NCBI RefSeq assembly: GCF_020782875.1
Contig: NZ_JAJGBN010000004.1
Location: 124,001-188,000, forward strand
DNA from: Allomuricauda sp. M10
GTDB taxonomy: Bacteria > Bacteroidota > Bacteroidia > Flavobacteriales > Flavobacteriaceae
Length of the DNA stretch: 64,000 nucleotides
Direction of reading: 5' to 3'
Shown piece by piece: positions 1 through 8,409 of the stretch; the first letter of the stretch is position 1, and each line of letters starts with the position of its first letter. The position numbers and the translations under genes are program-made. Under the pieces are notes generated by a model. The model saw only the letters and a list, made by a program, of their open reading frames with translations, did no database searches and was not told the DNA's origin.

Positions 1-1
1 A

Positions 2-553
2 ACTGCCGATGTTTTGAGTATGGCCATGCCCCTTTTGATGGGTGCCATGAAAAAAAACACTTCCACACCAGGTGGTGCTCAGGGATTAATGAATGCTTTG
101 AGTTCCAAACATGATGGAAGCATTTTGGACAATCTGGGCGGTTTCTTTGGAGGTGGCGTAGATCAAAGTGCCATGGATGATGGAGCTGGGATCCTGGGAC
201 ATATTTTGGGTTCCAAACAACCACAAGTGGAAAATGCACTTAGTAGTAAATCAGGACTTGATGCAGGTACTGTAGCTCAAATTTTGAAAATTGCCGCTCC
301 CCTTTTGTTAGGATATCTCGGCAAACAAACTCGTCAACAAAACATCAGTAGTCCCGATGGATTGAATGGATTATTGGGTGGATTAATGGGTGGTACCAAG
401 ACCGCCGCCAAACAACAATCCCTTATTGAAACCTTTTTGGATTCTGATGGGGATGGCAGCATTATGGACGACCTTGCTGGAATGGTGTTGAATAGTGGCG
501 GACAAAAGAAAGGTGGTTTGGGAGGAATACTCGGAGGCCTTTTCGGAAAGTAA
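2..553 (+). CDS. DUF937 family protein, 5'-truncated by window edge
   Basis: The reading frame is open from the first bases of the window, so the true start lies upstream and only the C-terminal about 184 residues are present. The protein is rich in Gly, Leu and Ala with repeated amphipathic 'LGGLLGG'-like segments typical of the DUF937 (YidB-like) family, whose function is not established. Near the C-terminus there is an acidic loop D-S-D-G-D-G-S-I-M-D-D which looks like an EF-hand/dockerin calcium loop. It ends in a very glycine-rich tail. It is followed by a good intrinsic terminator. Family assignment is by pattern only. Confidence 0.8.
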   Translation, partial: TADVLSMAMPLLMGAMKKNTSTPGGAQGLMNALSSKHDGSILDNLGGFFGGGVDQSAMDDGAGILGHILGSKQPQVENALSSKSGLDAGTVAQILKIAAPLLLGYLGKQTRQQNISSPDGLNGLLGGLMGGTKTAAKQQSLIETFLDSDGDGSIMDDLAGMVLNSGGQKKGGLGGILGGLFGK

Positions 554-577
554 TTCCTTTTATAACTCATATTTAAG

Positions 578-609
578 AAGCCGTTCTGAACTTTCAAGCG
601 GCTTTTTTT
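578..609 (+). terminator. Intrinsic terminator after the DUF937 gene
   Basis: Stem AAGCCG/CGGCTT with a 15-nt loop, followed directly by seven T residues. It lies 25 nt after the stop codon of the DUF937 gene and just before the next start. Confidence 0.7.
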
Positions 610-622
610 GTACCTTAATGTC

Positions 623-1078
623 ATGAAAAAGAAAAAGATAACACACGTATTGATGGCAATGATTTTGCTATTAATCACCTCCTGTTCCACCCAAAAACAG
701 CCCTTGGATATTTCCAACGAGGAACAAGCGCTGTTTGATTCCAAAGAAGAGCAACCCGTCGAAATAAAGGATGAAAAAACAGAATACGAGATCATCATCA
801 TTGAACCTGGGTTTAATACGTGGTTGTTGAGTATTGCCAAACCTGAAGGCTATTATTCCCAAAGTTTTTTGGAAAACCGCAATGCCATTTTGGTGATGAA
901 TTGGAACCAAAGGGTGCTTCAACCTAATGTTTACAATCCAAATCTGTATGAAATGCAGATCAATTACGATCCCAACATTGATTATGGGTACGAGGTGAAT
1001 TACAAGCTCTACAATTACTTCATTTACTTTCAAAGAAAGTACAATCAGCGGCTTGGCCCCTTCCTTCCAAGAATTTAA
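623..1078 (+). CDS. DUF6146-like lipoprotein
   Basis: A 151-residue protein with an N-terminal Lys-rich stretch, a hydrophobic segment and a lipobox ending in L-I-T-S-C (Cys near residue 21), so it is a probable lipoprotein. The mature part contains I-E-P-G-F-N-T-W-L and ends in a Tyr-rich segment with N-Y-F-I-Y-F-Q-R-K-Y, features I associate with the flavobacterial DUF6146 family; function unknown. The ATG at 623 is preferred over an in-frame TTG at 608 because 608 lies inside the T-tract of the upstream terminator. The next gene (DUF6787-like) starts 58 nt downstream at 1137 or 30 nt downstream at 1109, same strand. Confidence 0.75.
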   Translation: MKKKKITHVLMAMILLLITSCSTQKQPLDISNEEQALFDSKEEQPVEIKDEKTEYEIIIIEPGFNTWLLSIAKPEGYYSQSFLENRNAILVMNWNQRVLQPNVYNPNLYEMQINYDPNIDYGYEVNYKLYNYFIYFQRKYNQRLGPFLPRI

Positions 1079-1108
1079 TGTAGTATTTTTGCACTACAAC
1101 TATTTGCT

Positions 1109-1624
1109 ATGCAAAGAATACGACAGCGTTGGGAAATTCAGAAGAATTGGCAATTCCTTTTCCCAGTATTGGGCGTGCTTTTGACTTTGTCGACGTCTTA
1201 TTTGATAGCAAGAAGGTTCCTACATCTTTTTGGCCTGAACAACACAGCTTTTGAATGGGTGTTTACCATTGGTGTTACGTTGCTTATTTACTTTGTATTG
1301 GTCAAATTCTTTTTGTGGTGTTTTAAAAAATTGGAAAACAAATGGAAGGTGACCTACAAATGGGAAATGATTGCCATTTTCATCGTTTTTGCCATCACAG
1401 GTAGCTTGTCAGGAAAATTGGCGGGACCTTTGGTGGAGTGGGTTGGACTCGGTGAGGGGGCCGTGCACCAAATCGCGTATTGGACCTTCAGAATCTTGAT
1501 TATTTTTCCCATCTACCAAGTTTTACTTCTTTTGGTTGGGTGGTTCTTTGGACAGTTCCCTTTTTTCTGGAATTTTGAGAAAAAGATGCTCAAACGGATG
1601 GGTTTGGGCTTCCTTGTGCCATAG
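1109..1624 (+). CDS. DUF6787-like integral membrane protein
   Basis: A 171-residue protein with four probable membrane segments (about residues 17-37, 48-71, 85-103 and 122-148). The N-terminal pattern R-W-x-I-x-x-N-W-Q and the G-L-S-G-x-L-A-G-P segment around residue 97 resemble the flavobacterial DUF6787 family. No catalytic motif is visible. The 30-nt gap from the lipoprotein gene and shared strand suggest co-transcription. Function is unknown; the family name is a recollection and should be confirmed by an HMM search. Confidence 0.7.
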   Translation: MQRIRQRWEIQKNWQFLFPVLGVLLTLSTSYLIARRFLHLFGLNNTAFEWVFTIGVTLLIYFVLVKFFLWCFKKLENKWKVTYKWEMIAIFIVFAITGSLSGKLAGPLVEWVGLGEGAVHQIAYWTFRILIIFPIYQVLLLLVGWFFGQFPFFWNFEKKMLKRMGLGFLVP

Positions 1625-1678
1625 TTTAAGTTTTTGTTAACACATAAAGAGGAAAGGTCTTCTTTAAATTTGTTGCAA

Positions 1679-2032
1679 ATGGCCTTCAAACTCCACAAAC
1701 GCGCAATTTCTTGGCTATCCCTCATTCTAATTTTAGGGATTCTTACTCCGTCTGCGGTAAAATTGTCGCATGCCATATCTGGGCATTCCAAGGAGCAAAA
1801 ATGTCTCTCACACGGTACAAATCATATTCACAGTGGCAATTTTCATTGCGACTTCCATGATTTTACCTTGGCTAACAAGGTACTTTTTACTTCTTCCTTT
1901 ATATATGTGCCGGTTGAAGTTCCTGAAATTGGACATTGTGAAATCGGTTACCATTTTATCTTCAAACCCTTCAAAACGGAATATCATGCGTTGCGTGGAC
2001 CTCCGGAGGTTTTAGTATCTACAACCATTTAG
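1679..2032 (+). CDS. Small His-rich exported protein upstream of metal-type TonB receptor
   Basis: A 117-residue protein with a signal-anchor-like N-terminus (hydrophobic residues about 10-32) and a central part rich in His and Cys: S-H-A-I-S-G-H, C-L-S-H, H-I-H-S, H-C-D-F-H-D-F. These could bind a transition metal in the periplasm. The ATG at 1679 is preferred over a TTG at 1634 because it gives a conventional basic N-terminus before the hydrophobic stretch. It ends 27 nt before a TonB-dependent receptor gene that itself has a His/Glu-rich loop, so a joint role in Zn or Cu handling is inferred. I do not recognise a named family. Confidence 0.7.
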   Translation: MAFKLHKRAISWLSLILILGILTPSAVKLSHAISGHSKEQKCLSHGTNHIHSGNFHCDFHDFTLANKVLFTSSFIYVPVEVPEIGHCEIGYHFIFKPFKTEYHALRGPPEVLVSTTI

Positions 2033-2059
2033 ATATTACAAACCTTTTTAATCTTTACA

Positions 2060-4316
2060 ATGAAACAAATTTATTTGGCAGTGCTTTGTGCATTGTCCCC
2101 CCTCTATATATTTTCACAGAATACATTGACCGGTACCATTACCGATGCAGATACCAGTTATCCATTGGAACAGGTTTCCGTATACTTTCCACAGCTTCAG
2201 AATGGCACCATTACGGACGAAAATGGAAATTTCACCTTAAAGAACCTTCCTGAAGGCAATTATAAATTGGTCGTTTCCTATTTAGGGTACGAAACCCATT
2301 CCGTTTCTTATCAAATCAACTCGGGAAGCAACGTTTTCGATTATCAAATGGTGGCTTCGGCCATTGAAATGGATGAAGTGGTCCTTTCCACCCCCTTCCA
2401 TAAACTGGAACGCGAGAACGTGATGAAAGTGGAACAGAAATCCATCGCGGAACTGAAAAGTGAAGGAGCCATGACGTTGGCCGATGGTATTACACGAATC
2501 CCTGGAGTTTCTTCCGTATCCACTGGGGTCGGTATTGGCAAACCCGTTATCCGTGGTTTGAGTTTTAACCGCGTATTGGTCTACACCCAAGGGGTTCGCT
2601 TGGAAAACCAACAATTTGGCGGCGAACACGGTCTTGGCTTGAACGATGCGGGAATTTCCAGTATCGAAGTCATAAAAGGTCCTGCCTCCCTACTCTATGG
2701 CTCCGATGCCTTGGGAGGCGTACTGTATTTAAATCCGGAAGATTTTGAATTGTCGGGGAAAACATCCGGGGATGTGAACTTGAACTATTTTACCAATACG
2801 TTGGGTTATGGAACCAATGCGGGCTTTAAAACCTCTGGTGACAAATTCAAGTTTTTGGTACGTGGAGCCATTGCCTCCAATGCGGATTACGAAACAGGAG
2901 ATGGTACCAGTGTGACCAATTCCCGATTCAAAGAATCGGATATCAAAACTGGATTTGCTTATCAAGCATCCAAATTCAAAACGGAATTACGATACAACTA
3001 CAACAAATCTGAATTGGGAATCCCCGAAGAAATTGGTGTACAAAATAACGATCGTGACCCATTGCTACCTTATCAGGAAATTTTTACCCATATCCCTGAG
3101 CTCCAAGAACAATTTGTTCTTCAAAAATTCGAGTCTTGAGGCCACTTTCGGGTATATTTTCAATGATCGAAAGGAATTTGAAGAGCACCATCATGATGAA
3201 GAGGAAGTTCCAGGCGAGGAAGAAGAGCACGAAGAAGAAGGTCCTGCTCTGCACATGGAGTTGAGTACTTTTAACTACAACATCCATTACAATCCGCAAT
3301 GGGGCAAAACCACTACCATTTTTGGAATACAAGGAATGAGTCAAAAGAATGAAAACTTCGGGGAAGAAGTGTTGATTCCGAACGCGACCACCAATGATTT
3401 TGGGGTCTTGGCCACCTCGCACATCCATTTTAACAAGAGCGATTTTCAATGGGGATTGCGTTATGATGTAAGAGGCATTAAAGGTGATGAAAGTGGTGTT
3501 GAGGGAGAAGAAACCTATATCGCTGCCATTGATCGGAATTTCAACAGTTTTAATGCTGCTTTAGGATATCGCGTGGATGTTACCGACAATATTTTGGTCC
3601 GTTTGAACTTGGCTTCAGGGTTCAGGGCACCCAATTTGGCAGAATTGACTTCCAATGGGTTACATAGCGGGGCCAACCGTGTGGAAATCGGTAATCCTAA
3701 CTTGAAAAGCGAAAGGAATTTTCAAATTGACCTGGCCCTGGAATATGGCAACAAACACGTAGAAGCCTATATCAATGGGTTTTACAATGGGGTAAGCGAT
3801 TACATTTACCTTCAACCTACTGGCGAATTCAGGGATACGGACCCTATCTACGTTTTTGAACAACAAAATGCTACTTTATACGGTGGTGAATTTGGATTTC
3901 ACATCCATCCACACCCCATAGATTGGTTGCATTTGGAAAGCAGTTATGATATTGTCTACGGTCAATTGGAAGACGATACCGACCTACCCTTGATGCCGGC
4001 CAACAAATGGACCAACACATTTAGAGTGGAATGGAACAAAAAGGACACCCAATACAAATGCTATGCATTCGTAACCCTTCAAACCTTTTTTGACCAGAAC
4101 AAAGTGGCCGCATTCGAGACCAAAACGCCTCGTTACAATCTATTCAATGTGGGAGTCGGTGGGGATATCAAGATCTTCAACCAAAAAGTGGGATATAAGA
4201 TCAGTGGAAATAACCTGTTCGATAAAAACTACATTTCACACCTTTCCAGGTTGAAAACAGATGGCATTGCCAACATTGGGCGTAACGTAGCCTTCAATTT
4301 GAGCATTCCGCTTTAA
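2060..4316 (+). pseudogene. TonB-dependent receptor, probable metal uptake, interrupted by one frameshift
   Basis: Two overlapping frames together encode one outer-membrane receptor of about 751 residues. The first frame (2060-3139) has a signal peptide ending near residue 20, a carboxypeptidase-regulatory-like domain (about 22-105) and the plug domain (about 115-225, with R-G-L-S-F-N-R-V-L and G-P-A-S-L-L-Y-G-S-D-A-L-G-G). The second frame continues with the barrel to the final strand ending at 4316. The frames join cleanly if one C of the CCC run at 3094-3096 is removed, giving the expected receptor reading across this site. Just after the break there is a His/Glu-rich loop E-E-H-H-H-D-E-E-E, as in zinc-type receptors such as ZnuD. 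Either a real mutation or a sequencing error; the remainder shows no decay. Confidence 0.85.
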
Positions 4317-4357
4317 AAAGCATAAGCATTTAGAAGAGAGGCAACGATTGATGAATA

Positions 4358-4645
4358 TCAGTCGTTGTTCTTTTTTTTGGCGATAAGATAGGTGTAAATC
4401 CAGGTCAAAGTGAACGTTGGGATAATATCCAGCCCTGGAATCAACTCTTCCGCAAAGGTGATCAAACCGGCGGCCTGCCCTACCCTGCCCTTATACAACC
4501 GGGTCATAAGCCACCCCGCAATGGGAGCCCAGATTACATCGGAAAACTCACCCACTCCCGGAATCACAAAGGATAACATACCGATACCATCAAATACCAA
4601 TCCCAAAATGAGATTGCGATATTTCTTGTCTTTTTCTTCTCCCAT
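4358..4645 (-). CDS. Small membrane protein of unknown function
   Basis: A 95-residue protein with a charged N-terminus, two or three hydrophobic segments (about 11-33, 36-48 and 63-88) and a Lys/Asn-rich C-terminal tail. It contains the pair P-G-V-G-E-F-S-D and I-P-G-L-D-I-I-P, which resembles the internal repeat of DUF4112 proteins, but the match is weak. It is transcribed convergently with the TonB receptor and lies 41 nt downstream of folE on the same strand, so it could be read through from the msrA-folE unit. Function unknown. Confidence 0.7.
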   Translation of the reverse strand: MGEEKDKKYRNLILGLVFDGIGMLSFVIPGVGEFSDVIWAPIAGWLMTRLYKGRVGQAAGLITFAEELIPGLDIIPTFTLTWIYTYLIAKKKNND

Positions 4646-4685
4646 AAAGGAAAAATAGGAATTCCCCCCGAATTGTAAAAATCGG

Positions 4686-5285
4686 TTAGGACAAATCTGA
4701 ACTAATCAGTTTCAGGAACTCGTTGCGGGTCTCAATTTTTTCAAATTGCCCCCTAAACCCAGATGTAGTGGTCACAGAATTCTGTTTTTGTACCCCACGC
4801 ATCATCATGCACATGTGGGATGCCTCGATCACCACCGCAACTCCCTTCGGTTTTAAAGTGTTGTTGATGCATTCCAAAATATCGTGCGTCAATCGTTCCT
4901 GAACCTGTAACCTGCGTGCAAAAACATCCACCACACGTGGAATTTTGCTCAATCCAACAATATGCCCGTTGGGTATGTAAGCGATGTGGGCCTTACCAAA
5001 AAAGGGCAACATATGATGCTCGCAAAGGGAATACATTTCTATATCCTTAATGATGACCATGTCGTCATAACTTTCGGCGAACATGGCGCTTCTTAAAATT
5101 TCTTCTGCATCTTGTTTATACCCTTGGGTTAGGAACAACATCGCCTTGGCGGCGCGCTCAGGTGTTTTGACCAATCCTTCACGGTTCACATCTTCACCAA
5201 TATCGTCCATTATTTTGGCAAAATGGTCCTTCACCTCATTGGTGATTTCAATGTTGTATTCCTCCAAATTTCTATAAGGTGCCAT
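4686..5285 (-). CDS. folE: GTP cyclohydrolase I
   Basis: Converts GTP to 7,8-dihydroneopterin triphosphate, the first step to tetrahydrofolate and pterins. The 199-residue length is usual. The zinc ligands are present: Cys88 and His91 in S-L-C-E-H-H and Cys159 in H-M-C-M-M-M-R-G. The family signatures T-P-E-R-A-A-K-A and the conserved S-K-I-P-R-V-V-D segment are present, as is the V-T-T-T-S-G-x-F/R-G near the C-terminus. The start overlaps the 3' end of msrA by 14 nt, so the two genes are translationally close and probably one operon, with msrA first. Cytosolic enzyme. Confidence 0.97.
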   Translation of the reverse strand: MAPYRNLEEYNIEITNEVKDHFAKIMDDIGEDVNREGLVKTPERAAKAMLFLTQGYKQDAEEILRSAMFAESYDDMVIIKDIEMYSLCEHHMLPFFGKAHIAYIPNGHIVGLSKIPRVVDVFARRLQVQERLTHDILECINNTLKPKGVAVVIEASHMCMMMRGVQKQNSVTTTSGFRGQFEKIETRNEFLKLISSDLS

Positions 5286-5835
5286 GCTGCAGTTTTTTTG
5301 AAAAATAGGTATTCAATTTTTTGATTTTCGGGTCAATAATGACTTGGCAATACGGTTGTTGCTGATGGTCATTATAATAATTATGGTGCTCCTCCTCGGC
5401 CAAATAAAAAGGCTTTTCTTCGGAAATGGCCGTTACAATCGGTGATGCAAAGATGCCTTCTTTTTGTAACAAAGCGATGAATTCTTCAGCCAATTCCTTT
5501 TGTTGGGCATTGGTATAGAAAATCTCACTACGGTATTGGGTGCCCACATCGTTCCCCTGTCGGTTAAGAGTTGTGGGGTCATGTGTGGCAAAAAAAACTT
5601 CCAACAGTTCAGTGTAGGAAACTTGTGAAGGTTCAAAAGTGATCTTGATGGCTTCCGCATGCCCTGTCCTGCCCGTACAGATTTCCCGATAGGCCGGATT
5701 TTTTATAGTGCCGCCCGTATAGCCGGGTACAACGGACATTACCCCTCTCAAGCGTTGAAAAACAGCTTCGGTACACCAAAAACAACCGCCAGCAAAGATG
5801 GCGGTCTCTATTGAAATAGTATTTTGTTTATCCAT
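5272..5835 (-). CDS. msrA: Peptide-methionine (S)-S-oxide reductase
   Basis: Repairs oxidised methionine in proteins using thioredoxin. The catalytic motif G-C-F-W-C is at residues 17-21, followed by T-E-A-V-F as in the family. The Y-R-S-E-I-F-Y segment and the E-E-H-H-N-Y-Y motif for substrate binding are present. At 187 residues it is a stand-alone MsrA with no fused MsrB domain. No signal peptide, so cytosolic. It is the first gene of a two-gene unit with folE, and an inverted repeat lies 22-51 nt upstream of its start codon. Confidence 0.97.
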   Translation of the reverse strand: MDKQNTISIETAIFAGGCFWCTEAVFQRLRGVMSVVPGYTGGTIKNPAYREICTGRTGHAEAIKITFEPSQVSYTELLEVFFATHDPTTLNRQGNDVGTQYRSEIFYTNAQQKELAEEFIALLQKEGIFASPIVTAISEEKPFYLAEEEHHNYYNDHQQQPYCQVIIDPKIKKLNTYFSKKLQHGTL

Positions 5836-5856
5836 TATAGTTCAAAGTTAAACAAA

Positions 5857-5886
5857 GTTTAGGATATCACACTTTAAATCCTAAAC
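5857..5886. promoter_or_regulatory. Perfect 9-bp inverted repeat upstream of msrA
   Basis: GTTTAGGAT at 5857-5865 is repeated as its exact complement ATCCTAAAC at 5878-5886 with a 12-nt spacer. It sits in the 158-bp space between the divergent msrA and LolD-like genes, closer to msrA. The arms have no following T-tract, so a terminator is unlikely; a regulator binding site is the simplest reading. The regulator is unknown. Confidence 0.4.
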
Positions 5887-5993
5887 TTATTCCATTCCGT
5901 ATTAGTCGTACAAATGACCGAAACTTTAATTAAAAACCTGCATCTTTGTGGCTTCGACAGTATTCATTACTTTCATTCCACGAAGCCATTTTT

Positions 5994-6662
5994 ATGATTA
6001 AGGCCACGAACATTCAAAAAAGTTACGGAGACCTAAAGGTCTTGAAAGGGGTTGACCTCGAAATTCAAAAAGGAGAAGTCGTTTCCATTGTAGGTGCTTC
6101 AGGTGCAGGAAAAACTACCTTGTTACAGATTTTGGGAACCTTGGATATTCCTTCCAATAAAGGCGAAAGTACCTTGTTCATCAATGATACGGACATCAAC
6201 CAATTGAACGATAAAAATTTGGCCCGTTTCCGGAATGAGCATATCGGGTTTATCTTCCAATTCCATCAATTATTGCCTGAGTTTACGGCGCTGGAAAATG
6301 TTTGTATTCCAGCTTTTATTAAGGGTACGGCCAAATCCGATGCGGAAAAAAGGGCGAAGGAGCTTTTGGACTTTTTGGGATTATCCGATAGGTGTGACCA
6401 TAAGCCCAATGCGCTTTCCGGTGGGGAACAGCAACGGGTGGCCGTGGCGCGATCCCTCATGAACAGTCCAGCCGTGGTTTTTGCGGACGAACCGAGTGGT
6501 AACCTCGATTCTGAAAGTGCGGACAACCTTCATAAACTGTTCTTCAAGCTTCGGGATGAATTTGGGCAGACCTTTGTTTTGGTGACGCATAATCTGGAAT
6601 TGGCCAATATGGCGGACCGCAAATTGACCATGGTAGATGGTTTGATCGTAGCCAAGAATTAA
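5994..6662 (+). CDS. lolD: ABC transporter ATP-binding protein, LolD/MacB type
   Basis: A 222-residue cytosolic ATPase. Walker [10 protein letters not shown] is at 34-42, the Q-loop Gln at 89, the signature L-S-G-G-E-Q-Q-R at 141-148, and Walker B V-V-F-A-D-E-P at 161-167. The [16 protein letters not shown] segment is typical of the LolD group, which powers release of lipoproteins from the inner membrane for transport to the outer membrane. No permease gene is adjacent, as is common for the solo ATPase in Bacteroidota, so the symbol is tentative. The ATG at 5994 gives the usual N-terminus; an upstream in-frame ATG at 5946 would add a non-conserved extension. Confidence 0.85.
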   Translation: MIKATNIQKSYGDLKVLKGVDLEIQKGEVVSIVGASGAGKTTLLQILGTLDIPSNKGESTLFINDTDINQLNDKNLARFRNEHIGFIFQFHQLLPEFTALENVCIPAFIKGTAKSDAEKRAKELLDFLGLSDRCDHKPNALSGGEQQRVAVARSLMNSPAVVFADEPSGNLDSESADNLHKLFFKLRDEFGQTFVLVTHNLELANMADRKLTMVDGLIVAKN

Positions 6663-6663
6663 G

Positions 6664-7428
6664 ATGACCAAAGCGGAGTTAAAGGAATTTTTGGACGCCA
6701 AAGTGCTGGAATACAACCATCCTAGGTTTCTGGAGGATGACCCCCTACAGATTCCCCATCGATTTACCAAAAAAGAGGATATTGAGATCAGTGCCTTTTT
6801 GGCTTCCACTATTGCGTGGGGCAACCGAAAGAGCATCATCAACAATGCCTCTAAATTGATGGACCTTATGGACCATGCTCCCCACGATTTTGTAATGGGT
6901 CACCAAGCTGATGATCTTGAAAAACTGTCACGCTTTGTACATCGTACTTTTAATGGCATCGATTTAGGTTACTTTGTAACAAGCCTCAAAAATATATATG
7001 CCAACCATAGCGGTTTGGAGGGTGTATTCACAACTTATCAGCAACAGGATTCTATGCAACCGGCCATATCCAAATTCAAGGAAATTTTCTTTGAACTGCC
7101 CCATGAGACCCGCACCGCTAAACATGTGTCCGACCCCCTGAAAGGTTCGGCGGCCAAACGCATCAATATGTTTTTAAGATGGATGGTACGTGATAATTCC
7201 ACTGGTGTGGATTTTGGTTTATGGAAAAACATTTCTCCCAGCAAACTTTCCTGCCCCTTGGATGTACACACAGGTAACGTAGGTCGTAAATTAAAACTGT
7301 TGAAACGCAAACAGAGTGATGCCAAGGCCTTGGCCGAGTTGGACAGGAACCTACGAAAACTGGACCCTTCCGACCCAGTAAAGTATGACTTTGCCCTATT
7401 TGGGTTGGGCGTGTTTGAAAAATTCTAA
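6664..7428 (+). CDS. TIGR02757 family protein
   Basis: A 254-residue cytosolic protein starting 1 nt after the stop of the ATPase gene, so the two are certainly co-transcribed. The conserved N-terminal I-P-H-R-F, the A-F-L-A-S-T-I-A-W-G-N-R-K-S-I region and the C-terminal C-P-L-D-V-H-T-G segment match what I recall of TIGR02757, a family found in Bacteroidota with distant likeness to HhH base-excision glycosylases (the P-L-D-V-H-T segment resembles the catalytic V-D-T-H region of endonuclease III). No function has been established as far as I know. Confidence 0.85.
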   Translation: MTKAELKEFLDAKVLEYNHPRFLEDDPLQIPHRFTKKEDIEISAFLASTIAWGNRKSIINNASKLMDLMDHAPHDFVMGHQADDLEKLSRFVHRTFNGIDLGYFVTSLKNIYANHSGLEGVFTTYQQQDSMQPAISKFKEIFFELPHETRTAKHVSDPLKGSAAKRINMFLRWMVRDNSTGVDFGLWKNISPSKLSCPLDVHTGNVGRKLKLLKRKQSDAKALAELDRNLRKLDPSDPVKYDFALFGLGVFEKF

Positions 7429-7472
7429 TTCATTTTTTTAAAAATTTCAAGTGATAAAAAATGCTAAAATAT

Positions 7473-7504
7473 TTTGCGCAACCAAAAAGTTGCATATATA
7501 TTTG
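7473..7504 (+). promoter_or_regulatory. Promoter of the ArsR/AHSA1 unit (TTTG-N20-TATATTTG)
   Basis: A -33 TTTG at 7473-7476 and a -7 TATATTTG at 7497-7504 with a 20-nt spacer match the Bacteroidota housekeeping consensus. It lies 34 nt upstream of the chosen ATG at 7538, which also supports that start over a GTG at 7451. Confidence 0.65.
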
Positions 7505-7517
7505 CAACCAAACAGTT
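7478..7517. promoter_or_regulatory. Operator-like repeats overlapping the ArsR promoter
   Basis: GCAAC-N6-GTTGC at 7478-7493 is an inverted repeat placed between the -33 and -7 boxes. A near direct copy, GCAACCAAACAGTT, follows at 7504-7517 over the transcription start region. Two related sites at this position fit autorepression by the downstream ArsR-type protein. Confidence 0.5.
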
Positions 7518-7537
7518 TCATAAATCATATTGAGAAG

Positions 7538-7858
7538 ATGAGAAGAGATGTTTTCCAAGCCATTGCCGATCCCACAAGAAGGGCCATCATTGCGCTGATT
7601 GCCTTGCAATCTATGACGCCAAATGCCATTGCGGAAAACTTCGATGCTTCCCGTCAATCCATTTCAAAACACCTGCGCATTCTCACCGAATGCGAATTGG
7701 TGCATCAAGAACAACAGGGCCGAGAAATTTTCTATTCGCTTAAAATAGAGAAGATGAAGGAAATAGATGCTTGGCTTGAACAATACCGAAAAATTTGGGA
7801 AACCCGGTTCAGTCAACTCGAAAACGTATTATCCACCATAAAAAAACAAACAAAATGA
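7538..7858 (+). CDS. ArsR-family transcriptional regulator
   Basis: A 106-residue winged-helix regulator. The N-terminus [13 protein letters not shown] and the helix-turn-helix (about residues 25-50, including [13 protein letters not shown]) are characteristic. It lacks the CxC metal motif of SmtB/ArsR metal sensors, so it belongs to the non-metal subgroup commonly paired with an AHSA1/SRPBCC protein. Its TGA stop overlaps the ATG of that gene by 4 nt (ATGA), implying translational coupling. Likely represses its own promoter through the repeats just upstream. Confidence 0.92.
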   Translation: MRRDVFQAIADPTRRAIIALIALQSMTPNAIAENFDASRQSISKHLRILTECELVHQEQQGREIFYSLKIEKMKEIDAWLEQYRKIWETRFSQLENVLSTIKKQTK

Positions 7859-8349
7859 ACGAACATTTGCTTTTTAACTTCACGGTAGACAAATCAATTC
7901 AAACCGTTTTTATTGACAAGGAATTTGAAGCAGAATTGCCCTTGGTTTGGGATGCTTTTACCAAAAAGGAAATTCTGGATCAATGGTGGGCTCCCCTACC
8001 TTGGAAATCGGTTACCAAGCATATGGAGTTTAAGGTGGGTGGAAGACGTTTTTATGCCATGGTGAGTCCTGAAGGCCAGGAACATTGGTCGCTACAAAAA
8101 TATACTTCCATCAGCCCCAAGACCAATTTTAAAATGTTCAATGCGTTTGCTGATGCGGATGAAAACCCACAATTACCAGGCTCTAATTGGGATTTGAGTT
8201 TTAGTGAAGAAAACGGCGTTACCACGGTGAGCATTTCCATCCACAATGAATCACTCACCCGAATGGAACAGATGATTGAAATGGGCTTCAAGGAAGGTTT
8301 TACTTCGACATTAACCTATTTGGCAAATATGTTAAAATCACATTCCTGA
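7855..8349 (+). CDS. SRPBCC / AHSA1-like (START fold) protein
   Basis: A 164-residue protein of the activator-of-Hsp90-ATPase-1-like group, a START-fold ligand-binding domain. The segments [21 protein letters not shown] and [11 protein letters not shown] are the family hallmarks, and the C-terminal [13 protein letters not shown] closes the fold. The start at 7855 overlaps the ArsR stop; the frame extends upstream but inside the ArsR gene. In such pairs the START protein is presumed to bind a small hydrophobic ligand; the ligand is unknown. Confidence 0.9.
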   Translation: MNEHLLFNFTVDKSIQTVFIDKEFEAELPLVWDAFTKKEILDQWWAPLPWKSVTKHMEFKVGGRRFYAMVSPEGQEHWSLQKYTSISPKTNFKMFNAFADADENPQLPGSNWDLSFSEENGVTTVSISIHNESLTRMEQMIEMGFKEGFTSTLTYLANMLKSHS

Positions 8350-8409
8350 TTAGATTCTAGATTTCACCATTTCTGTTCCATGCATTACTTTTAGGGTAGC
8401 TAAATAGCC

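Noticed and set aside
334..840. Minus-strand frame over the DUF937 end and the DUF6146 start
   Set aside because: It crosses a terminator and two real genes and has poor composition (many Pro/Ser/Cys runs).
2955..3090. Independent start of the second TonB receptor frame at 2955
   Set aside because: This would overlap 180 nt of the first frame in another phase and lack a signal peptide and plug; the frame is the continuation of the receptor after an indel.
6381..6845. Minus-strand frame across the ATPase and TIGR02757 genes
   Set aside because: Antisense to two genes with clear motifs; no promoter on that strand.
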